Assembly (NCBI GenBank): GCA_002197995.1
Contig: NGZR01000001.1
Span: 10,354,001 to 10,418,000 of the forward strand
Direction of reading: 5' to 3'
Source: Gaeumannomyces sp. JS-464
Taxonomy: Eukaryota; Ascomycota; Sordariomycetes; Magnaporthales; Magnaporthaceae
Length of the DNA: 64,000 nucleotides
Part shown: positions 32,594 through 44,835 of the stretch, piece by piece
Layout of the letters: every line of letters begins with the position of its first letter
How positions within the stretch are numbered: position 1 is the first letter of the stretch
Made by a program: the position numbers and the translations under genes
The notes under the pieces: generated by a model
What the model saw: the letters and a program-made list of their open reading frames with translations, nothing else
The model's database searches: none
What the model was told of the DNA's origin: nothing

Positions 32594-34132
32594 ATGGACG
32601 CCGAACCACAGAGCCCTGCCACCCCCGCCACTCCCACAAGCACGGCCTCGCCCATGCTGCACCAGTTCGCGACGCCGTGCAAGTCGGACGGCTGCGAGGC
32701 CTCGTGCCACGGGCCCTACTGCGCCGACCACGCGTGCCAGGGCCTGGCCGCCGGCGCGCCCTGTAGCGAGCCCGCCGAGCCCGGCAGGACGCACTGCGCC
32801 CGCCACATGTGCAAGCTGCCCGGCTGCCGCGACCTGTGCGAGGACCCGGCCCTGGCCGCCCGCGGCCGCGAGGCCTGCCACCGCCACCGTTGCGTCGACC
32901 CGGCCTGCGCCAGCCTACGTGACGCCGCCTCGGGCAGTCGCTACCACTGCCTGCGCCACGTGTGCTGCGTGCCCCGCTGCGGCGAGCCCGTCGACGGGCC
33001 GCGGCGTCGAGAAGTACACGACGGCGTGCCGCGACCACACGTGCGTCTTTGCCGACTGCCACGCCGGCGTCGTGGCCGACGAGTTCGACCGCCACGGCGA
33101 CGGCCACGACAGGCACGACGACGACCGCGACGGCGGCAGCCCGCAGCTGTGCCCCAAGCACCGCTGCCGCTTTCTGTCCAGTGCCGACGACTACGACGGC
33201 GCCGACGACCGCGGCAGCAGCCACCGCAACATGCAGCTGCAGCTCCGCCGCCGCTCGTCCAGCCGCGCCAGGCCATGCCCGAGACGCAGTGCCACCGGCC
33301 CGTGGCCGACCCGCGCGCCAGCTTCTGCAGCGCCCACGCCTGCGCCCACGAGGGCTGCCTGCGCATGGCCTCGCCCAGCGCCGCCGACCGCCGCTTCTGC
33401 AACCTGCACGGCTGCAAACGCTGCGGCGGCGCCATCCCGCCCTGCACGCCGTTGGAGCCGCGCCGCTCGGCCCAGTACTGCGAGGCGTGCCTGTGCCGCA
33501 ACAAGAAGTGCCGCTCGCCGCGCCTGGTCCTGCCCCGCCGCTATCACGAGCCCGCCCCGGCCTGCCCGCCCGAGTACTGCGCCTGGCACGACACGTACTG
33601 GCGCTGGTGGCGCACCGCCTGGGACCAGGGGCTGGCCGCGGCACGCCTGAGCAGCGATTCGGCCGATTCCGCGTCGTCCGAGGCCCGCGCACGCCGCATC
33701 GCCGAAGAAATGACGAGCGGCGGCAGCGGCGGCGGCGGCGGCGCGGGCGGCAAGGACTGGATGGCGACCGAGTGCGGCCGGTCCGGCTGGGACGCCGGCT
33801 GGCGCGCGGGCTGGGCGTACGGGCGCGAGTGCGAGGCGCCCGACTGCGGCGCCGAGAGGAACCGCGGCAGGGGGCCGTACTGCTGCGCCCACGCCTGCGA
33901 CGTCCCCGGCTGCCGGGCCCAGCGGGCGGGCGAGGGGTACCGGTTCTGCATCGCGCACGAGGCCGCCGCGGCCGAGTGCGACGACCACCCGCACGACGAG
34001 TACGTGGACGACGACATGGTGGCTGTCTGCGACGGGGACGCCCGCGAGCAGGCGCGCGCCAGGGAGTCGATGGACGGTGCCCTTCCTGGCGAGGGGCACA
34101 TGGGCGGGGGAGTGACGATATCGGTGCACTAG
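32594..34132 (+). CDS. Cys/His-repeat protein, probably zinc-binding
   Basis: About 512 residues, no intron, two compensating frame breaks (near 33000-33012 and 33260-33280). The product holds at least ten copies of a loose unit [YFHA]C-x2-H-x-C-x(2-4)-[GAR]C spaced every 20-40 residues, for example YCADHAC, HCARHMCKLPGC, ACHRHRCVDPAC, HCLRHVCCVPRC, ACRDHTCVFADC, FCSAHACAHEGC, FCNLHGCKRC, YCCAHACDVPGC. Regular C-C-H-C spacing suggests zinc binding at each unit. There is no signal peptide, so the protein is likely cytoplasmic or nuclear. Between units lie an Asp/His-rich segment, a Ser-rich segment and a Gly run near 33720. I know of no characterised member; function unknown. Confidence 0.7.
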   Translation: MDAEPQSPATPATPTSTASPMLHQFATPCKSDGCEASCHGPYCADHACQGLAAGAPCSEPAEPGRTHCARHMCKLPGCRDLCEDPALAARGREACHRHRCVDPACASLRDAASGSRYHCLRHVCCVPRCGEPVDGPRRREVHDGVPRPHVRLCRLPRRRRGRRVRPPRRRPRQARRRPRRRQPAAVPQAPLPLSVQCRRLRRRRRPRQQPPQHAAAAPPPLVQPRQAMPETQCHRPVADPRASFCSAHACAHEGCLRMASPSAADRRFCNLHGCKRCGGAIPPCTPLEPRRSAQYCEACLCRNKKCRSPRLVLPRRYHEPAPACPPEYCAWHDTYWRWWRTAWDQGLAAARLSSDSADSASSEARARRIAEEMTSGGSGGGGGAGGKDWMATECGRSGWDAGWRAGWAYGRECEAPDCGAERNRGRGPYCCAHACDVPGCRAQRAGEGYRFCIAHEAAAAECDDHPHDEYVDDDMVAVCDGDAREQARARESMDGALPGEGHMGGGVTISVH

Positions 34133-34223
34133 TGTCTGGAGACCGAGTGTCTGGAAGCATGGCCAGTCGCCGTGAGAATGCCTTGACGAAGCGAGAATAC
34201 GAATGAGAAATGCAGTTTGTTTA

Positions 34224-34441
34224 GCGTATTATTAGAACTCGGCGGTGCACAAAGCACGCCGTACAATATACCACTCAGTTACTCCCTCACTCCAAGTTAC
34301 TCGGCTTCAAAGGAACTGGTATCAAGTAGCGTATTATTAAAAGCCAGCGATGTACGAAGCAGGTACGAAGCAGCCACGATATACCACTCAGTAACTCTCT
34401 CACCCCACGCACCACACGCTACAAAGGAACTGGTATCAAGT
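34224..34441 (+). repeat. tandem duplication, about 105 + 113 bp
   Basis: Unit A (34224-34328) and unit B (34329-34441) both open with GCGTATTATTA, share ATATACCACTCAGT near the middle and close with AAAGGAACTGGTATCAAGT. They are diverged at about a fifth of positions. The pair sits between the convergent Cys/His-repeat and sugar-transporter genes, ending 14 bp before the transporter stop. Confidence 0.75.
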
Positions 34442-34455
34442 TTTGTCCGCAACCC

Positions 34456-36122
34456 TTAGACGGCCGTCTTCTCGGTAACGGCCGTCTTCCTGACAATGTC
34501 GTCCTCGTGCTCGGCAGCGTGGATCTCCTTCTCGATCTGGTGCATGTCGGTGTGCGGGATGGACGACTCGCCGTCGAAGATCTTGGCGATCTCCTCCAGG
34601 GTCGGGCCCTTGGTCTCGACGTAGAAGAACCACACGAAAATGAGCTCGACTGTGTCCCAGAGGGTGTAGAAGAGCATAAAGTGCCAGTGCTCGGGGAGGT
34701 TGTTCCAGGCGAGCTTGTTGGTTTGGCTGTGGTAATGTTAGCGGGTTCTGGATACTCTAAAGAATTCAGGGGTACGCACTTTCCGATGGCCAGGATGGCC
34801 TGCACGGTAATGTTCATAATCATCATGCCCTTGGCGCGCAGGTGGAAGGGCAGGACCTCAAGGGCGTAGGCGACCAGCAGCCCCGAGAAGCCAATGTCGT
34901 AGAAGATGCCAAACAGCCAGATGAAGACGAGCTGGGCGTAGCCGGAAGCAGCGTTGGTGCCGCCAGAGTTGCCGTAGACGGCGCCCGTGATGGTCCAGAG
35001 CACAAACGAGGCGACCATGCCGAACACCGACGTCAGGAACAGCGGGCGACGGCCGAAGCGGTCGACCTGCAGGGCGGCGACGATGGTGACGGACAGGTCG
35101 AGAATGGTCTTGCCCGTCGAGATGCCGAGCTTCTGGTTCTGGTCCTTGATGCCGGCGCCCTCGTAGATGGTGTCCATGTAGTTGGAGAAGAGCGCGTTGC
35201 CCGAGTACTGCGAGATGATACCGAGCGAGATGATGATGGCCAGCCGCCAGCGGTTGCCCTTGGTGCGGAAGAAATCAAGGTAGCTCGAGGCCTTGTCGGC
35301 GTCGCGCTCTGTCTGGATGACGTCGCGGATCTCGCGGTACTCGAACTGCACCGTGGCGTTGTTGACGTCGCCGCCGGCGTGCCACTTGGCCAGGATGGCC
35401 AGGGCCTCCTCGTTGCGGTCCTTGTTGACCAGGTAGCGCGGCGACTCGGGGATCCACCAGATGCCGATCAGCTGGATGACCGAGGGCACGATCTGGATGA
35501 AGGTGATGGAGCGCCACGACCACTCGCCGGCGACGTTGGCGGTGCCCCAGCCGATGCACGACACGATCAGGGCGCCCAGGTTCCACAGGCAGTTGTAGAT
35601 GGCCGTGACGGGCCCGCGGTGCTGCGGGTGGCAGATCTCGGTCAGCAGCAGCGGCGACGCCATCTGGGCGAGCGAGTTGCCGAAGCCGAGCACGAAGCGG
35701 CCGCCGAGGTACATGTTGAAGTTGGGCGTGAAGGCCGTCAGGCAGCCGCCCAGCACCATGAGCAAGCAGCCGCTGACGATGGCGGTGCGCCGGCCGTAGT
35801 GGTCGGCCACAAAGGGCGTGATGAAGAAGGAGATGATGGAGCCGATGTTGAACATGTTGATGAGGATGCCGAGCTTGTTGTCGTCGTCCATGGCCTCCTT
35901 GAAGAAGTGCTTCCAGTTGTCCATCTGCTGCGACGTGTTGACCAGCATGCCGTCGTAGCCCGTCGTGGCCGACGCCACCATGAGCACGACGGCGCCCGCA
36001 TAGAGCTTCCGCAGGTGCGGCTCCTTGGTCCACTCGACATGCTCGAACCGGGGCGCCTCGGCCTGGGCGACCTCGACCTCGGACTTTACGGCGCGAGCGC
36101 CGACGCTGATATTGGGAGCCAT
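34456..36122 (-). CDS. MFS sugar transporter (lactose/hexose permease type)
   Basis: Exons 36122-34780 and 34726-34456 (53-bp intron) give an unbroken 537-residue protein. Twelve helices and the sugar-porter signatures are present: DHYGRRTA, GRFVLGFGNSLAQ, PESPRYLVNKDRNEEA, DRFGRRPLF and VETKGPTLEEI. The TTGYDGMLVNTSQQMDNW start of helix 1 is typical of fungal lactose-permease-like porters. It acts at the plasma membrane as a proton symporter; the true sugar cannot be told from sequence. A TATA element lies 128 bp before the ATG. Confidence 0.92.
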
Positions 36123-36249
36123 TGGGGGATGAAGGATGACCCAGAAGATGCAAACAACCTACTGAGAGGCAAGACACTTGCGAGGCAGCCACTTGCGGAT
36201 GCGATGGGAGGACAGGACGAGCCAGACAACGGACGACGGGACGGGTCGA

Positions 36250-36255
36250 CTTATA
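36250..36255 (-). promoter_or_regulatory. TATA-like element of the sugar transporter
   Basis: TATAAG on the minus strand, about 128 bp before the ATG at 36122. Confidence 0.4.
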
Positions 36256-39200
36256 CTCAGGTGAGGGGATGTGTCTGGGCAGGGAACCCATCGGTACGTA
36301 CCCAGATGGGGTTACAAAGGGGTGTGTGATACATTAGAGTTGTACCCGGCCAGCAGGGGCCCGGGCAGGGGTCCTGAGCTTGCGGATTGCCTGGCCAGAT
36401 CCCGGGGGAGGGCGAGGGGAATCGGGGCCGATGAGCAGAGGGCGGTGGCGTGCGTGGAGATGCCACGCGTGAACGCCGACACACCTCGACACCACCCACA
36501 CCACGCCGGTGGATCCATGGATCAAGGGACCGAGCCCACAGCTTCCATCTGGGGGTGCGGCGGCAGAACGGCTTCGCGGATAATGGCACGGGGGGGGGGG
36601 GGGGGGGGGGGGGGGAAGGCAGAATGGAGAAATTGGGCGCATGGGGAGCAGAGGGATGATCTCGCTTGAGCCTGTTGGCCGTAAACGTCCGCACCCGACA
36701 GACTGGGCTGGCAGCCTTTGCAGTGTCTGTAAGTGACCTGCTACACTGCTGGTTGGCTGCTGGCTGGCTTCTGGCTCGCTCCTAGCTCACTGCTAGCTTA
36801 CTGCTGGCTCACGTCTCGCTCCGACTCCGCTGTTGACGAATCGACCACCAGCCTGGAGATCAATGCCTGAACAAGCACGGAAGGCTTACATGTCTGTCAA
36901 CAGCAATCGCCGAAGCGGCACGGATGGAGCTCCCAAGAAGGCCTAGGCAGGACGAGCCTGTCAAGCATTGAGTGCCATGCCACCCCCCTCCCGGCCCCTG
37001 CACTTCGGGCAAGCCAATCGGCCTGCTGGGCTGGGGCACAACAAGGGCAGAGGATTCGCGGTAAATGTGGATGCGGGCGTGTGTGTCTATTGCTCGTAGA
37101 CGGTCCGGTTTGCCCTGGCGTTGGCCGCTGGCACAAGCAGCTGCGTGCTCGGCGAGCGTGGGGTCCCCGTGGAGTGCCACCCGTAGCAGGGGTCAGTCCA
37201 AGACCGGGCGAGCAGACCCAAGCCCCCAAGAGATCTTGTCCAGGTCAAGCATGCCCAGCGTCTTCTTGCCGTCTCAGCAGCGCGGCCAAGGACCAGCAGT
37301 TGGGGATTCTGGACGGGGTTCGGTTTTCACAAGGTTTATGGGTCTACCAGAGACAGACAACGGTTGCCCGGAGCCAGACTTGCAAACGCGAGGGCTTCTC
37401 CGCTGAGATGGCCCGACGGGCGCCTGGTTGCACGCTCGAGGGCATGTCTGTAACCACAATCAGACGGCCCAACGGCGGTCACCGTTGGTTCAAAGACAGT
37501 GGAGGTGGGGTTGCGTTGCAGCAAACGAACCGCATGGAGAATAAACAAACCCAAAATAAGTAGGGCCGGATGGGAAAACCGGGAGAATCGCCGTGGAATT
37601 AGGCCGCCAATCGACGGCCAGGGGGGGCGACTGGGGTGTCCTGGGGCGGCGAGAGGGAGCACGGGCACAGGCCGGAAGCGTCGCTGGCACACCAGAGCAC
37701 CAGACGAAGGATCGCACAGCAGACAGCCGCTGGAGGTGGCTTCCGGCCTGCCGTGGGAGCAGATGCAAAGCTCCAGATTCCTCGCCTGTGGCGCCAATAG
37801 CGCCCTCTCTCGGGCTTCGGCACGCAAGCGATCTCTCCTTCACGAGACCAAGAAGATTGCGCTGGAGCTGATGAGATTTCTGCACGCTATTCGTTGGCGC
37901 CGGACCCCTGCCCCTGCTGCACACATCCCTCGCGAGAAAAAGCTTTATTCATCACCTGTGTGGCCTCGCTTCTGCTGGCCATGTGTCCAGGCCTACCCAA
38001 GCGAGCGCCACCGTTGCGTGAAACATTGCCAGCGGTCATCACATAATCGACTAGCCTGCGCGCCGGCGGCGTGGTCTGGCTGCCCACCAAGGGCCTCAGG
38101 TGCTGCAACGGCGGCCGCTGCCGTCCAATCCAGGCCACGCGCTCGTTTGCCGCGATTCTTGTCCGGAGCTGCTCGCCGCCGTGGCTGGCAAGGATTCATG
38201 TGCAGGCCCGTGTTTGTCCGAGCAACCGCCGTCTAGCCAAGTCCGCGCATTACGAGCTGGGCAGCTCCGAGTCCGGATTGCGCTGCTCCAGGAGGAGTCG
38301 CAATTCTCGCGTCCGCCTTGCTGGCCTGCAGCCCAGAGGCGCCTACCACCCAGCCGGTATGGGGCATGTTGCCTCGTGGTTCGCGCCGTGGACGCCATCC
38401 GTGTGCAATATGCAATATACAGGCCGCCATCCTCGTGGACTCGTCTATTTCCTTGATGAAGTCGAGGCAGATCCGCCCGCGGAACGCATGCAGCTTTGGC
38501 AAGGCAGACAAATAAATGGCAATATTCAAGCGAACGGACGCCCTCCACCAGGGTGAATCCTCCGCGGTTAAAACGTGCGCGTTTTCGGCGCTGTCTCTCA
38601 GCTTAAGAATTCCGTTTCTGGCAGCATAGACCCGGCCCTTGCCCATCTCGGGCCATTTGCACATTAATGCGCCAGGGGCCGTCCTCCACGGGCGCTGCCG
38701 CCTCTGGATGCGGAGAAGACACATGATGGCCCGTACGACGAAGACGCTCCGAAGCCAACGACAGCAAACCCTGGGGAAAGCCTGAACGGGGTGTGGGGAA
38801 TCGTGAGGGGCTGGGTATGTGTATCCAGGAGGCAGGGGCGTGTGATCCTCCGGCAAAATGGGAACGGTTCCGACAGTCAGACCATTCTGGTAGCCAGGGC
38901 ATCGGCTTCTTTTTGTTTATTTTTCTCTCACCCTCCCGTTCCGCTGATACGTGTGTTCCGTCCGTTTCTTTTGTCTTTCGTTTGACACGGCTTATTCACA
39001 CTGATTTTTCTCCAGACAAACGACAATGCGCAGGATCCAGAAACAGATCAGTTTCAGTGTTTTTGCCTTTGACAGACAAGGCCCAGGTGGCGAGGCCACG
39101 CCAATCCAGGCACCCTTGCCGAAGGAACCAAGTGGTTGGCTCCCGAACAGGGCTATTTAGCCTAAAGCCCCTCCCGAAGCTTGTTCGCAAATCTCGTTGG

Positions 39201-40251
39201 CCCGTTTAAACAGCTCAGCCGGGCCATTTAGCCGGCAGTTAGGCGAGCGGCCTGGATGGGTCCTGTGCTTGAGGGGTGTCGGTCCATTAGCGTAGGCTCA
39301 GGGTCTGTCCACCAGCGCCTGTCATCAGCGTCTGTCCGCCAGCGTACAGCCCAGAGTCCATCAAGCGTATTCGCCCCGTGACTGGTGCCGTGCTGATTAT
39401 TGACGATGGATGTTGGCGGTTGGCAACGAGTCTGCGGCTCCTCCATCAGCTGGTTGTGCTCCCACCCCCAATATTAGCCACGAGAAGCGATGGTCTAGAC
39501 GCGCGCCACAATCTCGGGACACGCGAGAACCAGCCAGTCCTTGCGGCCCAAGCATGCCTGCAGTCAGCCGCGTGGAAGTCGGCGCGCTTTTCCGCCTGGT
39601 TGTTGCCATGTTGGCCAGAGCATACGACCACTTGCGAAAGGATTTACCCTCGGCCTGCGTCTCCTTTTACACAGGCGCGAATCCAAACGCAGCCTGCCAA
39701 CAGTGATTCCAAAGAGTTATATGCAGGACTGACGGCAAGCCTCGCCGAGCCAGCCAGATGCAAAGCTTGTCCTCGGCCGCTTCTTTGCTTCTAGGCTTCC
39801 CCAGGTTTGAGCAGAGCCGTTTACCAGAGGCCCGTAGATCCGCCATCAAAGCATTCCAGAACTGATCTTCATCCAAGAAGCCGGCCCGCCCCCGCTTGCT
39901 TGACGCGCGTGCAGGTTTGGCATGCTCGGCTGGTTTGCATGCTTGACTGGTTATGCTTGACGGGTTCTTGGCTGCGTGGAAAAGAACACTCCCCTTGGCG
40001 ACCCACGCCGGCAAGCCTGCCCAAGGCAGTGGTCGATCTGGGCACGTTCAGTCGCCGAGCTGGACGGCAGTACGACACCACGAGGGAGAGCTGGCACGGA
40101 GTAGCACGAATCGCATGTACTTCGTAATGGCATTACTATCCAACTGACACTGCCTACACGAAGGCGCAACAATATGTACAAGAAACTGCGTAACATCATC
40201 AAAACACCACATGCTGACGTCCTCATATACACCACACACCACACCCAACGC
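36256..40251. other. gene-poor region, about 4 kb
   Basis: No open frame on either strand shows a recognisable family, a splice-consistent exon chain or a tRNA-like fold. It contains a poly-G tract, CTGGCT/CTAGCT-rich simple repeats near 36740-36830, and CAGCG(T/C)CTGTC short repeats near 39300-39350. Confidence 0.55.
36590..36615 (+). repeat. poly-G tract (26 G)
   Basis: Twenty-six consecutive G preceded by AATGGCAC. It lies about 470 bp upstream of the sugar-transporter ATG. Length in such runs is unreliable in most sequencing methods; G-quadruplex formation is likely. Confidence 0.9.
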
Positions 40252-42222
40252 TTAGCATACACCCGACGGCACGGTGAAGCTCTCGGTCCTCCTGGAGCTC
40301 GAGTAGGTGGCGCCGTTGCCCAGACCGCGCCTGGCGAAGCCGGTCCAGATGGCGCACAGGTTCTGGCCGCCGGTCAGGGCGCGGTCGGCGTCCAGGATGG
40401 CGTCGCGGGCTTGGACAAAGTTGGGGTTGCAGGGCTGCAGGGCCATGCCGTCGACGACGAGCTTCTGGACCAGGAACTTGCCGTCGGTGGGCACGCCGCG
40501 GGCGTCAAAGGTCGGGAAGATGTCGGTGCTCTTGCCGTGCTTGGCGATCAGCTGCCACATGACCTCATACAGCATGGTGGCCCAGACGGTGCCGATGGCG
40601 TGCACGGCGTTGAGCGAGTTGACGCTGCCGTACGTGAGCGGGTTGGTGGTGCGCGACGTGCTGTAGGGGTATGCGCGGATGCCGCGCGCGTCGTTGTACA
40701 CCCACGCGCCCATCGGGTAGTCGGTCGCGGCCGTGTCGCCGGCCTTGAGCCGCGCCGCCGTCGCCATGAAGTCGCCCCACCCCTCGCCCATGCCGCCCGA
40801 CTCGAGCGAGTTGAGGCAATTGGAGTTGGCGGGCCCGCCCGTCAGCCGGTTCGACAGCCCGTGCGTGTACTCGTGGATGACGACGCCGGACTCGAAGGCG
40901 CAGTCGCGCTGCGGCGAGCTGAGCGTCCAGAGGTACATGTACATGCGCCCGGCCTGGCCGTCGGGCGGCGTCGAGAACTGCGCGTTGTTGGTGGCGCGAC
41001 CGTCCTGGGCGTTGAGGATGACGGCGTCGCCGGCGCGCCCGCCCTTGCCGTTGTTGTTGGTCTGGAAGTTGCCGGCAGCCTCGGTGAAGCCCAGCTTGTA
41101 CAGCAGGTCGTGGTAGATGTTGGCCGTGTAGAAGAGCTGCGCGACCGACGCGTCGCGGTACGACGACGGTGTCGCCGTCGCCGGGCTGTAGGGGTAGCTG
41201 AAGTCGAGCGACGGGCTGACGGGGCGGTAGTTGTTGATGTAGGCGCTGCCGCCGTTGGGGTTGACCTGTGCGATGCCGTTGTTGCCGCGCGTCGTGTTGT
41301 AGCTGCTGGAGCCATCGTTGTGCCACGTCAGGGGCGACGCCGCCTTGTCCCAAGGGTCCGTCACGCTGATGCGCGAGCCCTCGGTCGGGTCGTTGATGCC
41401 ATACGGGTAGACCTGGTACGTGGCGTCGGCGACGTAGTCGACCACGTTGTGCACCTTGTTCTTGTCCGACGCGTCGACGTAGCTGAGCAGCCAGTTGCTG
41501 GTCACGTCCGTCTCGACCCTCCACGTGAGCGCCAGCGTGCCGTCCGCCTGCACCAGGTACACCAGCCGGGCCTCGGGGTCCGACACGGCGCCCGAGGTGC
41601 CCTTGAGCGTGTACGTCTCGACGCCCTCCTTGGACTCGGCCTTGGCCTCGCCCGTGATGGGGAGCTGGAGCACGTTCTTGGCGCCGTCGAGAGCGGCCGC
41701 GGGTCGCTAAAGTCACGCTTCTTCAGCGGGCTCTCGGCAGGGATCTTGCCGGTGAAGAAGTTGTTGCCGTACGAGAAGACCTTGCCGTCGAGGATCTGGG
41801 GTCAAAGTCGTCAGCCGGGTTTTCAAGAGTTACTGGGCAGCTCTAGGACTCACGTTGATGTTGATGTCGGCATTGTCAATGTCGATGCCGTGAGCCTGCT
41901 GCTTCAGGTTCACGTGGGCCACGCCGTTGGTGCCGACGTAGTGGTCGTCGACAATGCGGTACTGGGCACCGGGGGCCAGCTTCGCGGCCAGTTCCTTGGC
42001 GACCTCAAGGTAGTCGGCACGGCGGGCCACGGCGGCGGCCGGCGTGTTCTCAACCTCGGAGGCCTTGACGTACTTGGCCGTGGCCTTGAGGCGGAAGGCG
42101 TTGAGGTCGATGGCGCGGCGCTGGAGGCCGGCAATGCCAGCCTTGGGCGTGTGATGGGGGTGGGCCGCCACGGTGGCAGCCGCGCCCATCAGACCGAGCG
42201 AGAGGAAAGACTTCATCAACAT
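40252..42222 (-). CDS. mep: extracellular metalloproteinase, M36 fungalysin
   Basis: Exons 42222-41854 and 41795-40252 (58-bp intron) give about 637 residues, the usual prepro-fungalysin size. A signal peptide ([18 protein letters not shown]) precedes an inhibitory propeptide (FTP-like, [20 protein letters not shown] ... [17 protein letters not shown]) and the mature catalytic domain with the zinc motif HEYTHG (about 40858-40875). The downstream GEGWGDFMA gives the third zinc ligand. The C-terminus is [20 protein letters not shown]. One base is missing near 41697-41704, between the propeptide and the mature part. It degrades elastin, collagen and host chitinases in some pathogens. A second in-frame Met two codons later is an equally good start. 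Confidence 0.93.
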
Positions 42223-42329
42223 CTTGAGGCCGTGGCACGAGCAGACTGGATGAGGCGAGCAAACGGTATCCAGGAGGCTCCTGTCTGCGGATGAGACCAG
42301 ACATGTTCAGCAGGAGACGTCGTCGCCTC

Positions 42330-42335
42330 TTTATA
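42330..42335 (-). promoter_or_regulatory. TATA-like element of the fungalysin gene
   Basis: TATAAA on the minus strand about 108 bp before the ATG at 42222. Confidence 0.45.
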
Positions 42336-44835
42336 GACGTTCGGACAGTCCTCGCACTTGTCGTGATCCGCTGCCGTCGCTGATGCCATCCCAGCTTCCT
42401 CTTCCGACCAGCTAAGGGCCGCTTATCGAGGCCGTCCATGAGGTCCCCCACTCCGTCCGGGGTTGCTGTCGTCTGTAAGTAGAAGGAGGTTGTGGGCGGG
42501 TACGAGAGCTCGGGACATGATGGATGCCGAGGCATGGGGCTCTGGCGCAGCGTCTGGCGCAGGTTCAAGAAGGAAGGTGGCCATCGGTGCGAGTGTGGGG
42601 AGCATCACAGCACATGGGCCTGGTGCCAAGACGTTGCGATGGGTTCGGTCCACCGTCGGGGTCTCACCTCCAGCCCCGCTGGTCATCACCACGAGAGCTA
42701 TCGCCCTGCGCCGAGTCAGTCGGCGGGCGCCTCTGTTTGATGGCTGGAGATGGCGGGGATGGCGGAGATGAGCTGGAGTTGTGTAGAGGCGGTTGGCTAT
42801 CCCGCAATTCCAGTGCCGCCGTCGTGCCCACCTTGGCCGCTGTGCATACACCGATGCTTGCCACCGATATCTGCCACAGATATCTCCAGACATCTGCCAT
42901 TGCTGCCAGACGAGCATTATACGAGCTCAATGCTTCACAACAGTCGATATCAGAGGCGCAGCAGAGCTTCCTTCCGCGTTGGGCAAGTGCATGCAAATCA
43001 GGAACCCTGGGTCAGCCGCTGGGCTGTCATCAATATTCCGCTGGGCAAGACGCTGACTGGACTGGCCTTTTGTGCGGCCAAGAATAGAAGGACGCAGCGA
43101 GAGCTCCAGAAGTGGTAAGGGCGCACACAAGCCAGGGCGACTCTGAGATGGCGGGGCGGTATAAAGACCTTCCCAATGCGGCAACTCAACCGGGCGGCAC
43201 GGCTCCAGACCCTATGGTTCTATCGCTGCTGCGGTTGACAGCAGTCAGGAATCTTGCGCAATCGACGCCAAGACTGCGGATGGAGCGAGTTTTACGCCTG
43301 GGCTCCATGCTTGGGGTTACGCTTGCTTGCGGTGGCTGGCCGGCAGTCGGAGATTTGGATGCAATGATATATTGTGGGAATAGGGCGTTTGCTGGAGTGC
43401 GATGGCAGGCTTCTCCATTAGAAAAATCATCATCTCCGCAGCGTCTGGAGTTGCCAAGGTAGGCGGTGGCCGTTGGCAGCGAGCACTGGCAGCCAGGTCC
43501 ATGCCCTGAGTGCCGCTGAGCCCCGAGCTCCTGGAGGAACGGGATCCAGAATTTATCCCTGATAAAAAGCCGTGGTTGGCTGAGAGGGAAAGATCTGCAG
43601 ACGAGGGCTCAACGGCATAAGGGCTAGGCACAGGGAGCTAGACCCCGGCCAACCTAGTCCGCAGCTTCGAAACTCCCTGCCCCACGTGATGGAGGCGCCG
43701 GCTGCTGTCGTGGCTGTGTCGGCCTACTGTCTGGGTGTCTGGCCAGGGCAATGTTTGTGCCCTGTTGGCGAAGAATCGGGCGACCAAATAAAGTCCGCAG
43801 TGCCGAGCGCGAATTGGAACCCTCCTTTCCGTTTTCTATCCTATCTCATGTGTCCTTTCCTCTATCCTCTCCGGCTTCCTGTATCCCAAACAAATAGCTT
43901 CGGGGGCACCACTTCCAACCCGATTGTGGAGTCTGTACGATCTCGGCAGCGGGTATGCCTTGTGAGCGGCGGCGGCAATGGTCCGTTGTGCCTTGTCAGC
44001 GGCAGAGTCAGGGGATGGCCGTGCTGGGGTTGAGACGAGAGAATAAGACGACATATCCTCGCCGCCTGGACGAGACACTAGGACCGGCCCGACACCAACA
44101 AGCGAATGCCCTCAAGGCCGGCAGACAACAACAAACACCAGGCAGCGTCCTGTCATCATCTTATTAGCCGCCAACATGCAGCCATCCGTGGACTACGTCC
44201 AGAACCAACCGTCCGCGGAGACGCAGCAGAGGCGAGACGGCGCCAGAGCACGGCCCACTGTCCAATCTGGCTAGCGTGGCCTCCAGCCGCAGCCCAAACC
44301 ACTCAAGACCCTTGAAACCCCAGCCTGTCTGCGGCCGCACAGTTGGCCTCCCTGCAGATGGCTATCTTTTGACCCGTAGCAGGCCTCCGTTGGCTGGCGG
44401 CAGGCAGAAACCCCAGCTCGCAGCTGGCTCGTGCCCACTATGTAAACAATGGCTTGCTCGAGGCGTTTTTTGAGCCTCAGCCCCATTGCGCTTGGCGCGG
44501 TGACGATTGAGGCAGGCTGCGTGGCTCTTCTTCAACCCAGGCCGAGATGCCATTCAAGCTGTGCCGTCCGGGTTTCCTAACCTCAACCTTTTCGACACTC
44601 TGACGCAACCCAGTGCAAGGTTTGCCGTGGCCTTTGCCTACGCAGCATACCACCGACTGCCCCTGCAACGCTACCTAGCCTTACCACCCTGACGGTGTCC
44701 GATCGATGGTGACGTCTCCAGGCTTGAAGGCACCGAGTCTCGACTCCATTGATCCATGCGATAGCCCTCGACCGACGGCTTCCGTCACCTCGACGTTCTC
44801 CTTCGTATACGATAGCTTCCCCGAGACAGCTCGCG
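42336..44835. other. gene-poor region, 2.5 kb
   Basis: No supported gene. A short TATCTGCCA/ATATCTCCAGACATCTG repeat (about 42868-42900) gives overlapping frames but no protein family. Confidence 0.5.

Noticed and set aside
34842..36329. Long open frame (495 codons) on the plus strand opposite the sugar transporter
   Set aside because: Antisense shadow of a GC-rich gene; composition is Arg/Asp/Gly/His-skewed and the minus strand has all transporter motifs.
40174..42294. 706-codon open frame on the plus strand across the fungalysin gene
   Set aside because: Shadow of the minus-strand M36 protease, which has HEYTHG and propeptide motifs.
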